In this document: positions 56,221 through 64,000 of the stretch, piece after piece
Position numbering within the stretch: position 1 is the first letter of the stretch
Layout: every line of letters starts with the position of its first letter
Assembly (NCBI RefSeq): GCF_018130615.1
Contig: NZ_JAFCKB010000007.1
Location: 124,001 to 188,000 of the forward strand
From: Bradyrhizobium manausense
Lineage (GTDB): Bacteria; Pseudomonadota; Alphaproteobacteria; Rhizobiales; Xanthobacteraceae
Length of the DNA: 64,000 nt
Direction of reading: 5' to 3'
The notes under the pieces: model-generated
Databases searched by the model: none
What the model saw: the letters and a program-made list of their open reading frames with translations, nothing else
Told to the model about the DNA's origin: nothing
Made by a program: the position numbers and the translations under genes

Positions 56221-57549
56221 TTACGCGCTGCCGCCAGGCTCCAGCGCTTCGCCGATCTCCAGCGGATGCGCCAGGGTCTCGTGCAGCGCTTCGCGATCGA
56301 GCTCGCCTTCGGAGATGCTGATGACGACACAGGCGACGCCGTTGCCGATCAAATTGGTCAGCGCACGGCACTCGCTCATGAACTTGTCGATGCCGACCAG
56401 GATCGCGATCGACTGGATCGGGATATCAGGAACGATCGAGAGCGTCGCGGCCAGCGTGATGAAGCCGGCGCCGGTTACGCCGGAGGCGCCCTTCGACGTG
56501 ATCATGGCGATGCCCAGAATCCCGAGCTCCTGCCAGATCGTGAGGTGCGTGTTGGTCGCCTGCGCCAGGAACAGCGTCGCCAGCGTCATGTAGATGTTGG
56601 TGCCGTCGAGGTTGAAGCTGTAGCCGGTCGGGATGACGAGGCCGACCACCGAGCGCGAGGCGCCGAGACGCTCCATCTTCTGGATCATCTGCGGCAGCAC
56701 CGTCTCGGACGACGAGGTGCCGAGCACGATCAGCAGTTCGTCCTTGATGTAGGCGATGAAGCGCAGGATCGAGAAGCCGGCGAGGCGGGCGATCGCGCCC
56801 AGCACGATCAGCACGAACAGGATGCTGGTGAGATAGAACGTGCCGATCAGGGCGGCGAGGTTGAGCAGCGAGCCGAGGCCGTAGGCGCCGACGGTGAACG
56901 CCATCGCGCCGAACGCACCGATCGGTGCCACGCGCACGATGATGCGGATGATGCCGAAGAACATCTTGGCCGCCTTGTCGACGGCCTCCGCGATCGGCTC
57001 GCCGGCCTTGCCGAGGAAGGCGATGGCGAAGCCGGAGAGGATCGAAACCAGGAGCACCTGGAGCAGGTCGCCGCGCGCGATCGCACCAAAATAGCTGTCG
57101 GGAATAATTCCCATCAGGTGGGCGACGATGCCGTCCTCCTTGGCCTTGGTGACGTAAGTCGCCACCGACTTCGGATCGATCGTGGCCGGGTCGATGTTGA
57201 AGCCGTGCCCGGGCTGGAGCACCTCGCCGACCAGGAGGCCGACCGCCAGCGCCACCGTCGAGACCGTCTCGAAATAGATCAGCGACTTCAGCCCGACCCG
57301 GCCGACGCGCTTGAGGTCGCCCATCGACGAGATACCGTGCACCACGGTGCAGAAGATCACCGGCGCGATCATCATCTTGATCAGTGCTATGAAGCCGTCG
57401 CCGAGCGGCTTCAGCGCCTTGCCGAGATCCGGATAGAAGTAGCCGATCAGCACTCCGAGCGCGATCGCGATCAGCACCTGGACATAGAGAATCTTGTACC
57501 AGGACTGGTGCCGGCGGCGGGCGGCTGGCTGGATCGCGATCTGTGTCAT
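56221..57549 (-). CDS. dctA: C4-dicarboxylate transporter DctA
   Basis: The 442-residue protein is a DAACS-family symporter. Motifs include [38 protein letters not shown] and [20 protein letters not shown], matching the DctA helical hairpins and substrate site, with ~8-10 hydrophobic stretches. It imports succinate, fumarate and malate with sodium or protons, the main carbon source of rhizobial bacteroids. It is convergent with the ABC-F gene across ~180 bases with no gene and divergent from the nucleobase permease. I found no sigma54-type -24/-12 promoter upstream, so regulation by DctBD is not evident. Confidence 0.94.
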   Translation of the reverse strand: MTQIAIQPAARRRHQSWYKILYVQVLIAIALGVLIGYFYPDLGKALKPLGDGFIALIKMMIAPVIFCTVVHGISSMGDLKRVGRVGLKSLIYFETVSTVALAVGLLVGEVLQPGHGFNIDPATIDPKSVATYVTKAKEDGIVAHLMGIIPDSYFGAIARGDLLQVLLVSILSGFAIAFLGKAGEPIAEAVDKAAKMFFGIIRIIVRVAPIGAFGAMAFTVGAYGLGSLLNLAALIGTFYLTSILFVLIVLGAIARLAGFSILRFIAYIKDELLIVLGTSSSETVLPQMIQKMERLGASRSVVGLVIPTGYSFNLDGTNIYMTLATLFLAQATNTHLTIWQELGILGIAMITSKGASGVTGAGFITLAATLSIVPDIPIQSIAILVGIDKFMSECRALTNLIGNGVACVVISISEGELDREALHETLAHPLEIGEALEPGGSA

Positions 57550-57588
57550 AAGCTAAGTCTCGGCGCGCATTGATCTTGCCCGATTTAC

Positions 57589-57601
57589 ATCATGTGATGA
57601 T
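57589..57601. promoter_or_regulatory. Inverted repeat ATCAT-GTG-ATGAT between dctA and the nucleobase permease gene
   Basis: A perfect 5-bp inverted repeat with a 3-base spacer lies 40 bases upstream of the dctA start in the 124-base divergent region, which is AT-rich compared with its surroundings. Such spacing is seen for many dimeric regulators (for example GntR types). A second, weaker repeat GATCG-N9-CGATC lies at 57633-57651. Which regulator binds is unknown. Confidence 0.4.
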
Positions 57602-57673
57602 CGCAGCATAAGCAACAATCACATTTTTGTCGGATCGCACGAAGTTCGATCGCTGCGCTGCAAAGGGGGGAAT

Positions 57674-58993
57674 ATGTCGAACGCAACGGGCGCGGACGAG
57701 CAGGCGCAGAGCTATTTTCCGCATTGGAAGCTCAAGACCTCGGGCGTGATCATGCCCGAGGAGCGGCTGTCATGGGGCCAGACCATCGTCTCCGGTCTCC
57801 AGCATTGCGTCGCGATGTCGGGATCAACGATCATCGCGCCGCTGCTGATGGGGTTCGATCCCAATGTCGCGGTCCTGTTTTCCGGCATCGGCACGCTGAT
57901 CTTCTTCGTCATCGTCGCGGGACGCGTGCCGAGCTATCTCGGCTCGAGCTTTGCGTTCATCGCCGTCGTCCTCGCCGCCACCGGTTACGCCGGGCAGGGG
58001 CCGAATCCCAACATCTCTGTTGCGCTCGGCGGCATTGTCGGCGCCGGAGTGCTGTACGGCGTGATCGCGCTGGTCGTGATGTGGTCGGGGATCGGTTGGG
58101 TCGAGCGCTTGATGCCGCCGGCCGTCACGGGCGCCGTGGTTGCCGCGATCGGTCTCAACCTCGCACCTGTTGCGGTCAAGGCGGTGAGTGCAAATGGATT
58201 CGACACCGGAATAGGGCTCGCGACCGTCCTGATCATCGGTGTTGTCGCCGTCGCCGCTCCCGGCCTGTGGCGCCGGCTGCCGATCATTCTCGGCGCGATC
58301 GGCGGATATCTCTTGTACCTGCTGTTCGCGAACGGCCTCGGCTTCGGCAAGCCGATCGACTTCGCGCAACTCTCGGCCGCGCCGTGGTTCGGCCTGCCGA
58401 ACTTCACGACGCCGACCTTCCACGCCGACGCAATCTTTCTGATCGCGCCGGTTGCGGTCATCCTCGTCGCCGAGAATCTCGGGCATATCAAGGCCGTCGG
58501 CGCGATGACGGGCCGGAGCCTCGATGCCTATCTCGGCCGCGCCTTGTTCGCCGACAGCCTCGCGACCATCGTGGCGGCCTGCGGCGGCGGCACCGGCGTC
58601 ACCACTTATGCCGAGAACATCGGGGTCATGGCGGCGACGAAGGTCTATTCGACCCTGCTGTTTGCCTTCGCTGCCACGGTGTCGATCCTGCTCGGCTTCT
58701 CGCCGAAATTCGGCGCGCTCATCCTCTCGATCCCCGGGCCCGTCATCGGCGGCCTTTCGATCGTGCTGTTCGGTTTGATCGCGGCGATGGCGGGCCGGAT
58801 CTGGGTCGAGAACAAGGTCGACTTTGCCAGTCCCGCAAATCTGATCACCGTCGCCGTGGCGCTGACCGCGGGTGCCGGCGATCTCACGCTCAAATTCGGT
58901 GCGTTCACGATTGGCGGAATCGGCACCGCGACCTTTGGCGCGATCATCCTGTATCAGCTCCTCACCTCCCCGCTCGCGCGCCGCGCGGAATGA
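57674..58993 (+). CDS. Uracil/xanthine permease (NCS2 family)
   Basis: The 439-residue protein has about 12-14 helices and NCS2 motifs: GLQHCVAMSGSTIIAPLLMG near the start, VAENLGHIKAVGAMTGRSL with the substrate-contacting Glu, and CGGGTGVTTYAENIGVMAAT with the second conserved Glu. This fits RutG/UraA-type nucleobase:proton symporters. It begins 16 bases after the AAGGGGGG ribosome site region and is divergent from dctA. The substrate may be uracil, thymine, xanthine or a cyclic ureide. Confidence 0.93.
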   Translation: MSNATGADEQAQSYFPHWKLKTSGVIMPEERLSWGQTIVSGLQHCVAMSGSTIIAPLLMGFDPNVAVLFSGIGTLIFFVIVAGRVPSYLGSSFAFIAVVLAATGYAGQGPNPNISVALGGIVGAGVLYGVIALVVMWSGIGWVERLMPPAVTGAVVAAIGLNLAPVAVKAVSANGFDTGIGLATVLIIGVVAVAAPGLWRRLPIILGAIGGYLLYLLFANGLGFGKPIDFAQLSAAPWFGLPNFTTPTFHADAIFLIAPVAVILVAENLGHIKAVGAMTGRSLDAYLGRALFADSLATIVAACGGGTGVTTYAENIGVMAATKVYSTLLFAFAATVSILLGFSPKFGALILSIPGPVIGGLSIVLFGLIAAMAGRIWVENKVDFASPANLITVAVALTAGAGDLTLKFGAFTIGGIGTATFGAIILYQLLTSPLARRAE

Positions 58994-59066
58994 ATCCCAG
59001 CGATGCGCCAGCGGGATGGAACAAAATCTCGGTTCCATCCATGATGAGGCATCCCGGAGAAAACTC

Positions 59067-59903
59067 ATGCCACAGACTGAACTCTCGCTCGCCTTTCCGT
59101 CACGCCTCGTCGGCCGACATGCCCTCGTGACCGGTGCCTCCCAGGGCATCGGCCGTGCCGTCGCGATCAGGCTCGCCCAGGAAGGTGCGACTGTCGCCAT
59201 CAATTACGTCGATCATCCCGAGAAGGCGGAGGAGACGCTTGCGCTTGCCAGGACAGGATCGAGCGATCGTGGCCATGGCAGGCTCGACCATGTCATCGTC
59301 AAGGCCGACGTCAGCAATGAACAGGAGGTCGCTGCGATGTTCGAGACGATCCTGGCGCGCTGGAAGCGCCTCGACTGTCTCGTCAACAATGCCGGCTTCC
59401 AGCGGGAATCGCCGAGCGAGGCGCTCGACATCGAAACATACCGTCGCATCATCGACGTCAATCTCAGCGGCGCCGTGCTTTGCGCACAGAGGGCGCTCGC
59501 GCATTTCGTCACCCGCGGCGGAGGTGGCAGCATCATCAACTGCTCCAGCGTCCATCAGATCATCCCGAAGCCCGGCTATCTCGCCTATTCGATCAGCAAG
59601 GGCGGCATGGCCAACCTGACCCGCACGCTGGCGCTGGAGTTCGCCAGCCGCGGCATTCGCGTCAATGCGGTCGGTCCCGGCGCGATCGACACGCCGATCA
59701 ACGCGGCCTGGACCGGCGATGCAGACATGCGCGGCGTCGTCACCAGCCACATTCCGCTCGGCCGTGTCGGCTCGCCGGAAGAAATCGCCGCGGTGTTTGC
59801 TTTCCTCGCTTCCGATGATGCCAGCTATATCACCGGGCAGACCATCTATGCCTGCGGAGGCCTGACGCTGTTCCCCGAGTTCCGCGAGAACTGGGCGAGC
59901 TGA
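59067..59903 (+). CDS. Short-chain dehydrogenase/reductase (glucose-dehydrogenase-like)
   Basis: The 278-residue protein has the SDR pattern: ALVTGASQGIGRAVAIRLAQ (cofactor), LVNNAGFQ, SIINCSSVHQ with catalytic Ser, YLAYSISKGGMANL (YxxxK) and NAVGPGAIDTPINAAW. The extended early part and YITGQTIYACGGLTLFPEF C-terminus fit the glucose-1-dehydrogenase-like group. A GGAGA site precedes the ATG. It starts 73 bases after the permease stop and may be co-transcribed. Substrate unknown. Confidence 0.92.
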   Translation: MPQTELSLAFPSRLVGRHALVTGASQGIGRAVAIRLAQEGATVAINYVDHPEKAEETLALARTGSSDRGHGRLDHVIVKADVSNEQEVAAMFETILARWKRLDCLVNNAGFQRESPSEALDIETYRRIIDVNLSGAVLCAQRALAHFVTRGGGGSIINCSSVHQIIPKPGYLAYSISKGGMANLTRTLALEFASRGIRVNAVGPGAIDTPINAAWTGDADMRGVVTSHIPLGRVGSPEEIAAVFAFLASDDASYITGQTIYACGGLTLFPEFRENWAS

Positions 59904-60066
59904 TTCCCAGCGACGCAGTCTGAGCCCGGCGCCGCGGAGCCGGGTGATCTCAGCCGAACGGTTGATGTGCGATCTGGCCTCCTGTCTCACAGTCCTTGCG
60001 GTCTAATACAGTGGTCTTCGAAGGCGCAAATGCCCCGCATGCCGTTTGGAATAATGAAGGTCGGCC

Positions 60067-61197
60067 GTGAGCTCTGAAGCCGCTTTGCTGTCAGAGCTGA
60101 TCGGCCTCGTCTACGACGCCGCGCTCGATCCCACCCTGTGGCCGCGCGCGCTGGCGCAGGCCTGCCTGTTCGTCGGCGGCTCCTCCGGAAGCCTGTTTTG
60201 GCACGATGCGGCTACGGAGCAATCCGCGGCGCTCCATATGTTCAATGAGGATCCACACTACACGAAGCTCTATTTCGAAAAATATCTGCCGCTCAATCCC
60301 TGTTTTCCCGCCGGCGCGTTCATCGAGGCCGGTCTCGTGTGGGGATCCACCGACCTTATTCCCTTCGAGGAAATCGTGGAGACGCGGTTCTACAGGGAGT
60401 GGATGAAGCCGCAGGGCATCATCGATGCTCTCGGAGCGAACCTGGAGAAAAGTGCGACGAGCGCCTCAGTCCTTGCCGTCCGAATGCACGAGAAGGACGG
60501 CCTCGCCGATGCCGATGACCGCCGTCGTCTCGGGCTGATCGTCCCGCATTTCCAGCGCGCGGTCTCAATTGGACGATTGTTCGACCAGAGCAAAGCGTCG
60601 CAGGCGATTCTGACCCAGACGCTCGACAATGTATCGGCGGCCGTCTTCCTGGTCGGTCCCGGCGCCCGCCTCGCCTTTGCCAACGCGCCGGGCCGCCTCA
60701 TGCTGGATGAGAGCACGCTCCTGACGCAACGGAACGGAGCGTTGGCTGCAACGGCGCCCGAAGTGCAACGTGCGCTGCGCGATGCGCTTCTTGCCGCCGA
60801 GAACGGCGACAGCGCGGTCGGAGCGGGCGGTCCGATTCTGATCTCGACGCCTCTCGGCCGCTGGCTGGCCAATGTGCTGCCGCTGACTTCGGGCGACCGG
60901 CAGCGCACCGGTGAGCTGCATTCCGCCGTGGCCGCGGTCTTCATGAGCAGATCTTCGCCTGCAAGTCCGCCTCCGCTGGAGGCGCTCGCCAAGCTCTACA
61001 AGCTTACGGCGAGCGAAATCCGGGTGATCGACGCCGTGATGAAGGTGAGCGGAGTGAGGGCGCTCGCCGAGCTGCTCGGCTTGACGCAGGCCACCGTCAA
61101 GACCCATCTCCACAACGTCTTCCGCAAGACCGGGACGGCGCGGCAGAGCGAGCTCGTCAAGCTGATCGGCGGGTTCGAGCCGTCGGCGCGGGTGTGA
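60067..61197 (+). CDS. LuxR-type transcriptional regulator with GAF/PAS-like sensor region
   Basis: The 376-residue protein ends in a LuxR/FixJ HTH: LYKLTASEIRVIDAVMKVSG, LAELLGLTQATVKTHLHNVF and RKTGTARQSELVKL. The ~300-residue N-terminal part has no autoinducer-binding signature. Residues ~10-180 look GAF-like and ~190-270 PAS-like (VSAAVFLVGPGARLAFANAP and GRLMLDES). This architecture is typical of orphan LuxR regulators in Bradyrhizobium near catabolic genes. The GTG at 60067 is preceded by GAAGG. The ligand and target are unknown; the 163-base upstream gap is empty. Confidence 0.88.
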   Translation: MSSEAALLSELIGLVYDAALDPTLWPRALAQACLFVGGSSGSLFWHDAATEQSAALHMFNEDPHYTKLYFEKYLPLNPCFPAGAFIEAGLVWGSTDLIPFEEIVETRFYREWMKPQGIIDALGANLEKSATSASVLAVRMHEKDGLADADDRRRLGLIVPHFQRAVSIGRLFDQSKASQAILTQTLDNVSAAVFLVGPGARLAFANAPGRLMLDESTLLTQRNGALAATAPEVQRALRDALLAAENGDSAVGAGGPILISTPLGRWLANVLPLTSGDRQRTGELHSAVAAVFMSRSSPASPPPLEALAKLYKLTASEIRVIDAVMKVSGVRALAELLGLTQATVKTHLHNVFRKTGTARQSELVKLIGGFEPSARV

Positions 61198-61234
61198 TCT
61201 GGCAAAATGCCGCGACGCAGACTACATCTGCGCC

Positions 61235-62056
61235 ATGGCATACTCTCCGGCGGCAAACCCTCTCCTCCAGGATTTCGTCGGCCGGCACGAAAAACTGTTC
61301 GTGCTGACCGGCGCGGGCTGCAGCACCAATTCGGGCATTCCCGACTACCGCGACAGCCATGGCAATTGGAAGCGGACCCAGCCGGTCAACTTCCAGGCCT
61401 TCATGTCGGAGGAGCATACCCGCCAGCGCTACTGGGCGCGCAGCCTGATCGGCTGGCGGCGGTTCGGCCAGGCGAAGCCGAACGATGCGCATCGCGCGCT
61501 GGCCCGGCTCGAGGCCGGCGGCCGCTGCGAGATGCTGCTTACCCAGAATGTCGACCGGCTGCATCAATCTGCGGGCCACCGGCAGGTGATCGATTTGCAC
61601 GGGCGGCTCGACCTGGTTTGTTGCATGGGTTGTGGCCGCAAGACGCCGCGCAACGAATACCAGGATGCGCTCGGCCGTGCCAATTCGGAATGGCTGACGC
61701 TCGACGCCGCTGATGCGCCCGATGGCGATGCCGATCTGGAGCATGCGGATTTCTCGTCGTTCAGGGTGCCGGCTTGCGAAGCCTGCGGCGGCATTCTCAA
61801 GCCTGACGTCGTGTTTTTCGGGGAGAACGTCCCACGCGACGTGGTCGCGACCGCGCAGGACCATCTGTCGCAGGCCGATGCCATGCTGATCGTCGGTTCG
61901 TCGCTGATGGTCTATTCCGGCTTTCGCTTCGTGCAAGCGGCGGTGCGCCGGCAGATCCCCATTGCCGCCGTCAATCTCGGGCGTACTCGCGCCGATGATC
62001 TTCTGACCCTCAAGGTCGAGGAGCGCTGCGAAGCAGCGCTTGCATTCCTGCTCTGA
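61235..62056 (+). CDS. Sir2-family NAD-dependent protein deacylase
   Basis: The 273-residue protein has sirtuin motifs: LFVLTGAGCSTNSGIPDYRD, LTQNVDRLHQSAG, IDLHGRLD with the catalytic His, and a zinc site (CCMGCGRK and CEACGG). GAGCSTNSGIPDYR and DVVFFGENVP fit the class II (SIRT4-like) group. It uses NAD to remove acyl or ADP-ribosyl groups in the cytoplasm. It follows the LuxR gene by 37 bases and may be co-transcribed with it. Target proteins are unknown. Confidence 0.93.
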   Translation: MAYSPAANPLLQDFVGRHEKLFVLTGAGCSTNSGIPDYRDSHGNWKRTQPVNFQAFMSEEHTRQRYWARSLIGWRRFGQAKPNDAHRALARLEAGGRCEMLLTQNVDRLHQSAGHRQVIDLHGRLDLVCCMGCGRKTPRNEYQDALGRANSEWLTLDAADAPDGDADLEHADFSSFRVPACEACGGILKPDVVFFGENVPRDVVATAQDHLSQADAMLIVGSSLMVYSGFRFVQAAVRRQIPIAAVNLGRTRADDLLTLKVEERCEAALAFLL

Positions 62057-62198
62057 CCGCGCTGGCGGCGAACACGCCTTGCCTATTGCATAGGTGCCAA
62101 GCAGAATAGCCGGGCGCGGTGCCGTCCTCGTCGTCCATGGCATGGAAATTGCTGCGTTTTCGCCCTGAGTCTTGACGATCAGCACGGAGAATTCTGGA

Positions 62199-64000
62199 AT
62201 GCTTGAGGGAGCCGAGGTGCGGCTTGCCGTTGATATCGGTGGCACGTTCACCGACATTGTGCTGGACGTTGGCGCAGTGCGCAAAACCCGCAAGGTCCTG
62301 ACGACGCCGCAGCGTCCCGAGCAGGCGGTGCTGGATGGGATGCGTCTCATTCTCACGGACGCACGCGCGCATATCAGCGACATCGACGTCTTCATTCACG
62401 GCACTACGCTTGCGACCAACGCCATCATCGAGCGCCGCGGCGCCAAGACTGCGCTGATTGCGACGGACGGTTTTCGCGACGTGCTCGATATCGGCACCGA
62501 GAGCCGTTACGACCAGTATGATCTCACAATCGACAAGCCGAAGCCGCTGGCGCCACGCAGCCTCCGCTTCACCGTGCCCGAGCGCGTCGATGCGCACGGT
62601 GCCGTCCGCCTCCCGCTCGACGAAGCGGCGGTGCGCGCGCTCGCGCCGAAATTGCGGGAGCTGAAAATCGAGAGCGTCGCGATTGCCTTCCTTCACTCCT
62701 ATGCCAACCCCGAGCACGAGCGCCGCGCGGCCGCGATCATCAGTGAGGAGTTGCCGGGCATCTCCGTAACTGTTTCGTCGGCCGTGTGCCCGGAGATCCG
62801 CGAATATGAGCGGACCTCGACGGCGGTCGCCAACGCCTATGTCCAGCCGCTGATCGACGGCTATCTCGCGCGCATGGCGGATGCCCTGCAGGTCGAGCAG
62901 TTCCGCGGCGCCATCTATCTCGTGACCTCCGGCGGTGGTGTCACCTCGATCGAGACGGCGCGGCGCTTTCCGGTGCGCCTCGTCGAGTCCGGTCCTGCCG
63001 GTGGCGCGATCTTCTCGGCGCAGATTGCCGCGCGTCTCGGCGAGAGCAAGGTGCTATCCTTCGACATGGGCGGTACCACTGCAAAGATCTGTCTGATCGA
63101 AAAATACCAGCCTGAGACCTCGCGCGTGTTCGAAGTCGATCGCGCGGCGCGTTTCCTGAAAGGCTCCGGTTTGCCGGTGCGCATTCCCGTGATCGAGATG
63201 GTCGAGATCGGCGCCGGCGGCGGCTCGATCGCCCATGTCGACGCGATGAAGCGCGTCACTGTCGGCCCCGAGAGTGCCTCGTCTGAACCAGGGCCCGCTT
63301 GCTACGGCCGCGGTGGCCAGCGCCCGGCTGTCACGGATGCGGACGTGGCGCTCGGCATGATCGATCCCGACGCCTTTGCAGGCGGCACGATCAAGCTTGA
63401 TCCGGAGCTTTCGAGAAAGGCTTTGCTCGGCAGCGTGGGGGAGCCGCTGGGCATGTCGGCGGAAACCGCGGCCTATGCGGTGCACGAGGTCGTCTGCGAG
63501 AACATGGCGAGCGCGGCGCGCGTGCACGCGGTCGAGCGCGGCGAGATCGTCGGCCAGCATACGCTGATCGCCTTCGGGGGTGCCGCGCCGCTGCATGCGG
63601 CGCGTGTCGCCGAGAAAATCGGCGTGTCGCGCGTGATCGTTCCGTCGAATGCCGGCGTTGGCTCGGCCGTCGGATTCCTCGCAGCTCCGATCGCCTATGA
63701 GCTCGTGCGCAGCCGTCACGTCCGGCTCGATGATTTCGACACCGGGGCAGTCTCCGACCTCTTGCAGGAGATGGTGACCGAGGCGCGTGCGCTGGTCGAG
63801 CCCGGCGCGGCCGGAGCGCCCGTGCGCGAACGCCGCGCCGCCTTCATGCGTTACGTCGGCCAGGGCCACGAGATCACCGTCGAGCTGCCGAACCGGCCGC
63901 TGACCACGGCCGATCTCGCCGGCCTGCGCCAGAAGTTCGAGGCGGACTATTCTGCGATGTTCGAGCGGCCGATCCCGGGCGCAGCGATCGAGGTGCTGAG
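62199..64000 (+). CDS. hyuA: Hydantoinase/oxoprolinase family protein, subunit A (partial, C-terminus cut)
   Basis: About 600 residues are visible and the frame is open at the window end. It starts MLEGAEVRLAVDIGGTFTDI with the actin-like ATPase loop, then FIHGTTLATNAIIERRGAKT, YERTSTAVANAYVQPL, VLSFDMGGTTAKICLIEKYQ and EIGAGGGSIAHVDAMKRVTV, matching HyuA / N-methylhydantoinase A / 5-oxoprolinase alpha. These ATP-dependent enzymes open cyclic amides, such as N-methylhydantoin or 5-oxoproline, with a HyuB partner expected downstream beyond the window. The 142-base gap after the sirtuin gene shows no feature; the ATG at 62199 is not preceded by a strong ribosome site but is the natural start before the ATPase loop. 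Confidence 0.93.
   Translation, partial: MLEGAEVRLAVDIGGTFTDIVLDVGAVRKTRKVLTTPQRPEQAVLDGMRLILTDARAHISDIDVFIHGTTLATNAIIERRGAKTALIATDGFRDVLDIGTESRYDQYDLTIDKPKPLAPRSLRFTVPERVDAHGAVRLPLDEAAVRALAPKLRELKIESVAIAFLHSYANPEHERRAAAIISEELPGISVTVSSAVCPEIREYERTSTAVANAYVQPLIDGYLARMADALQVEQFRGAIYLVTSGGGVTSIETARRFPVRLVESGPAGGAIFSAQIAARLGESKVLSFDMGGTTAKICLIEKYQPETSRVFEVDRAARFLKGSGLPVRIPVIEMVEIGAGGGSIAHVDAMKRVTVGPESASSEPGPACYGRGGQRPAVTDADVALGMIDPDAFAGGTIKLDPELSRKALLGSVGEPLGMSAETAAYAVHEVVCENMASAARVHAVERGEIVGQHTLIAFGGAAPLHAARVAEKIGVSRVIVPSNAGVGSAVGFLAAPIAYELVRSRHVRLDDFDTGAVSDLLQEMVTEARALVEPGAAGAPVRERRAAFMRYVGQGHEITVELPNRPLTTADLAGLRQKFEADYSAMFERPIPGAAIEVL

Noticed and set aside
57550-57673. Sigma54 (-24/-12) promoter for dctA
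   Set aside because: Neither strand of the intergenic region shows GG and GC doublets at the required spacing with TGGC/TTGC context.

Overview
The window looks like chromosomal DNA of a Bradyrhizobium-type alphaproteobacterium. This rests on high GC content, the order tkt-gap-pgk-fba, the zapA / 6S RNA / formyltetrahydrofolate cyclo-ligase locus, a ruvC-ruvA-ruvB-ybgC run, many LysR regulators and solute-binding proteins, and several families of palindromic intergenic repeats resembling those scattered through Bradyrhizobium genomes. The genus is inferred from reading the sequence; no search was run.

Left part (1-29.3 kb), mostly housekeeping. It opens with a partial MotA/TolQ/ExbB-like membrane protein, then a DUF1295 membrane protein coupled to a cyclopropane-fatty-acid-synthase-like methyltransferase. 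Next is a scar: an N-terminally cut HigA-type antitoxin lying exactly between two diverged copies of the methyltransferase gene tail. An RND efflux adaptor/pump pair follows. A leftward run then holds suhB, an Sel1-repeat protein, a thiE-like gene, a class I aldolase, and the Calvin/glycolysis set fba (class II), pgk, gap and tkt. Rightward come DUF4164, zapA, a probable 6S RNA, a cyclo-ligase and a YmdB-type phosphoesterase. Two leftward soluble chemoreceptors carry their sensor domain at the C-terminus, one with a PilZ-like insert. Then yebC, ruvC, ruvA, ruvB (a repeat element lies between ruvA and ruvB), a phosphoesterase and ybgC.

Right part (29.3-64 kb), a catabolic and transport region. 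After ybgC the tolQRAB-pal genes I would expect are absent. Module A (30.0-40.7 kb) has a glutamine amidotransferase, a LysR regulator, an N-carbamoyl-amino-acid hydrolase, an amino-acid ABC transporter with two binding proteins, a CE4-type hydrolase, a hydantoin-racemase-like protein, an orphan family-5 binding protein and an amidohydrolase. Module B (40.8-51.1 kb) has an OccR-like LysR regulator, a polyamine/opine-type ABC transporter, four subunits of an opine- or HCN-synthase-like flavin dehydrogenase (two candidate catalytic subunits, one ferredoxin-like, one FAD/BFD subunit), a RidA protein and another LysR. Module C (51.2-54.3 kb) has an MFS transporter, a stand-alone GAF protein and an amidohydrolase. 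Beyond lie an ABC-F ATPase, dctA, a divergent uracil/xanthine permease, an SDR, a LuxR-type regulator with GAF/PAS-like sensor region, a sirtuin, and the start of a hydantoinase/oxoprolinase A subunit cut by the window edge.

The genes suggest a set of uptake-and-degradation modules for cyclic amides or ureides, N-carbamoyl amino acids and opine-like or D-amino acids. Import would be by ABC or MFS carriers. Ring opening would use CE4, amidohydrolase or hydantoinase enzymes, followed by racemisation, decarbamoylation, and oxidative deamination with RidA clearing imines. Substrates cannot be fixed from sequence alone. No CRISPR array, tRNA, rRNA, complete insertion sequence or prophage was seen.
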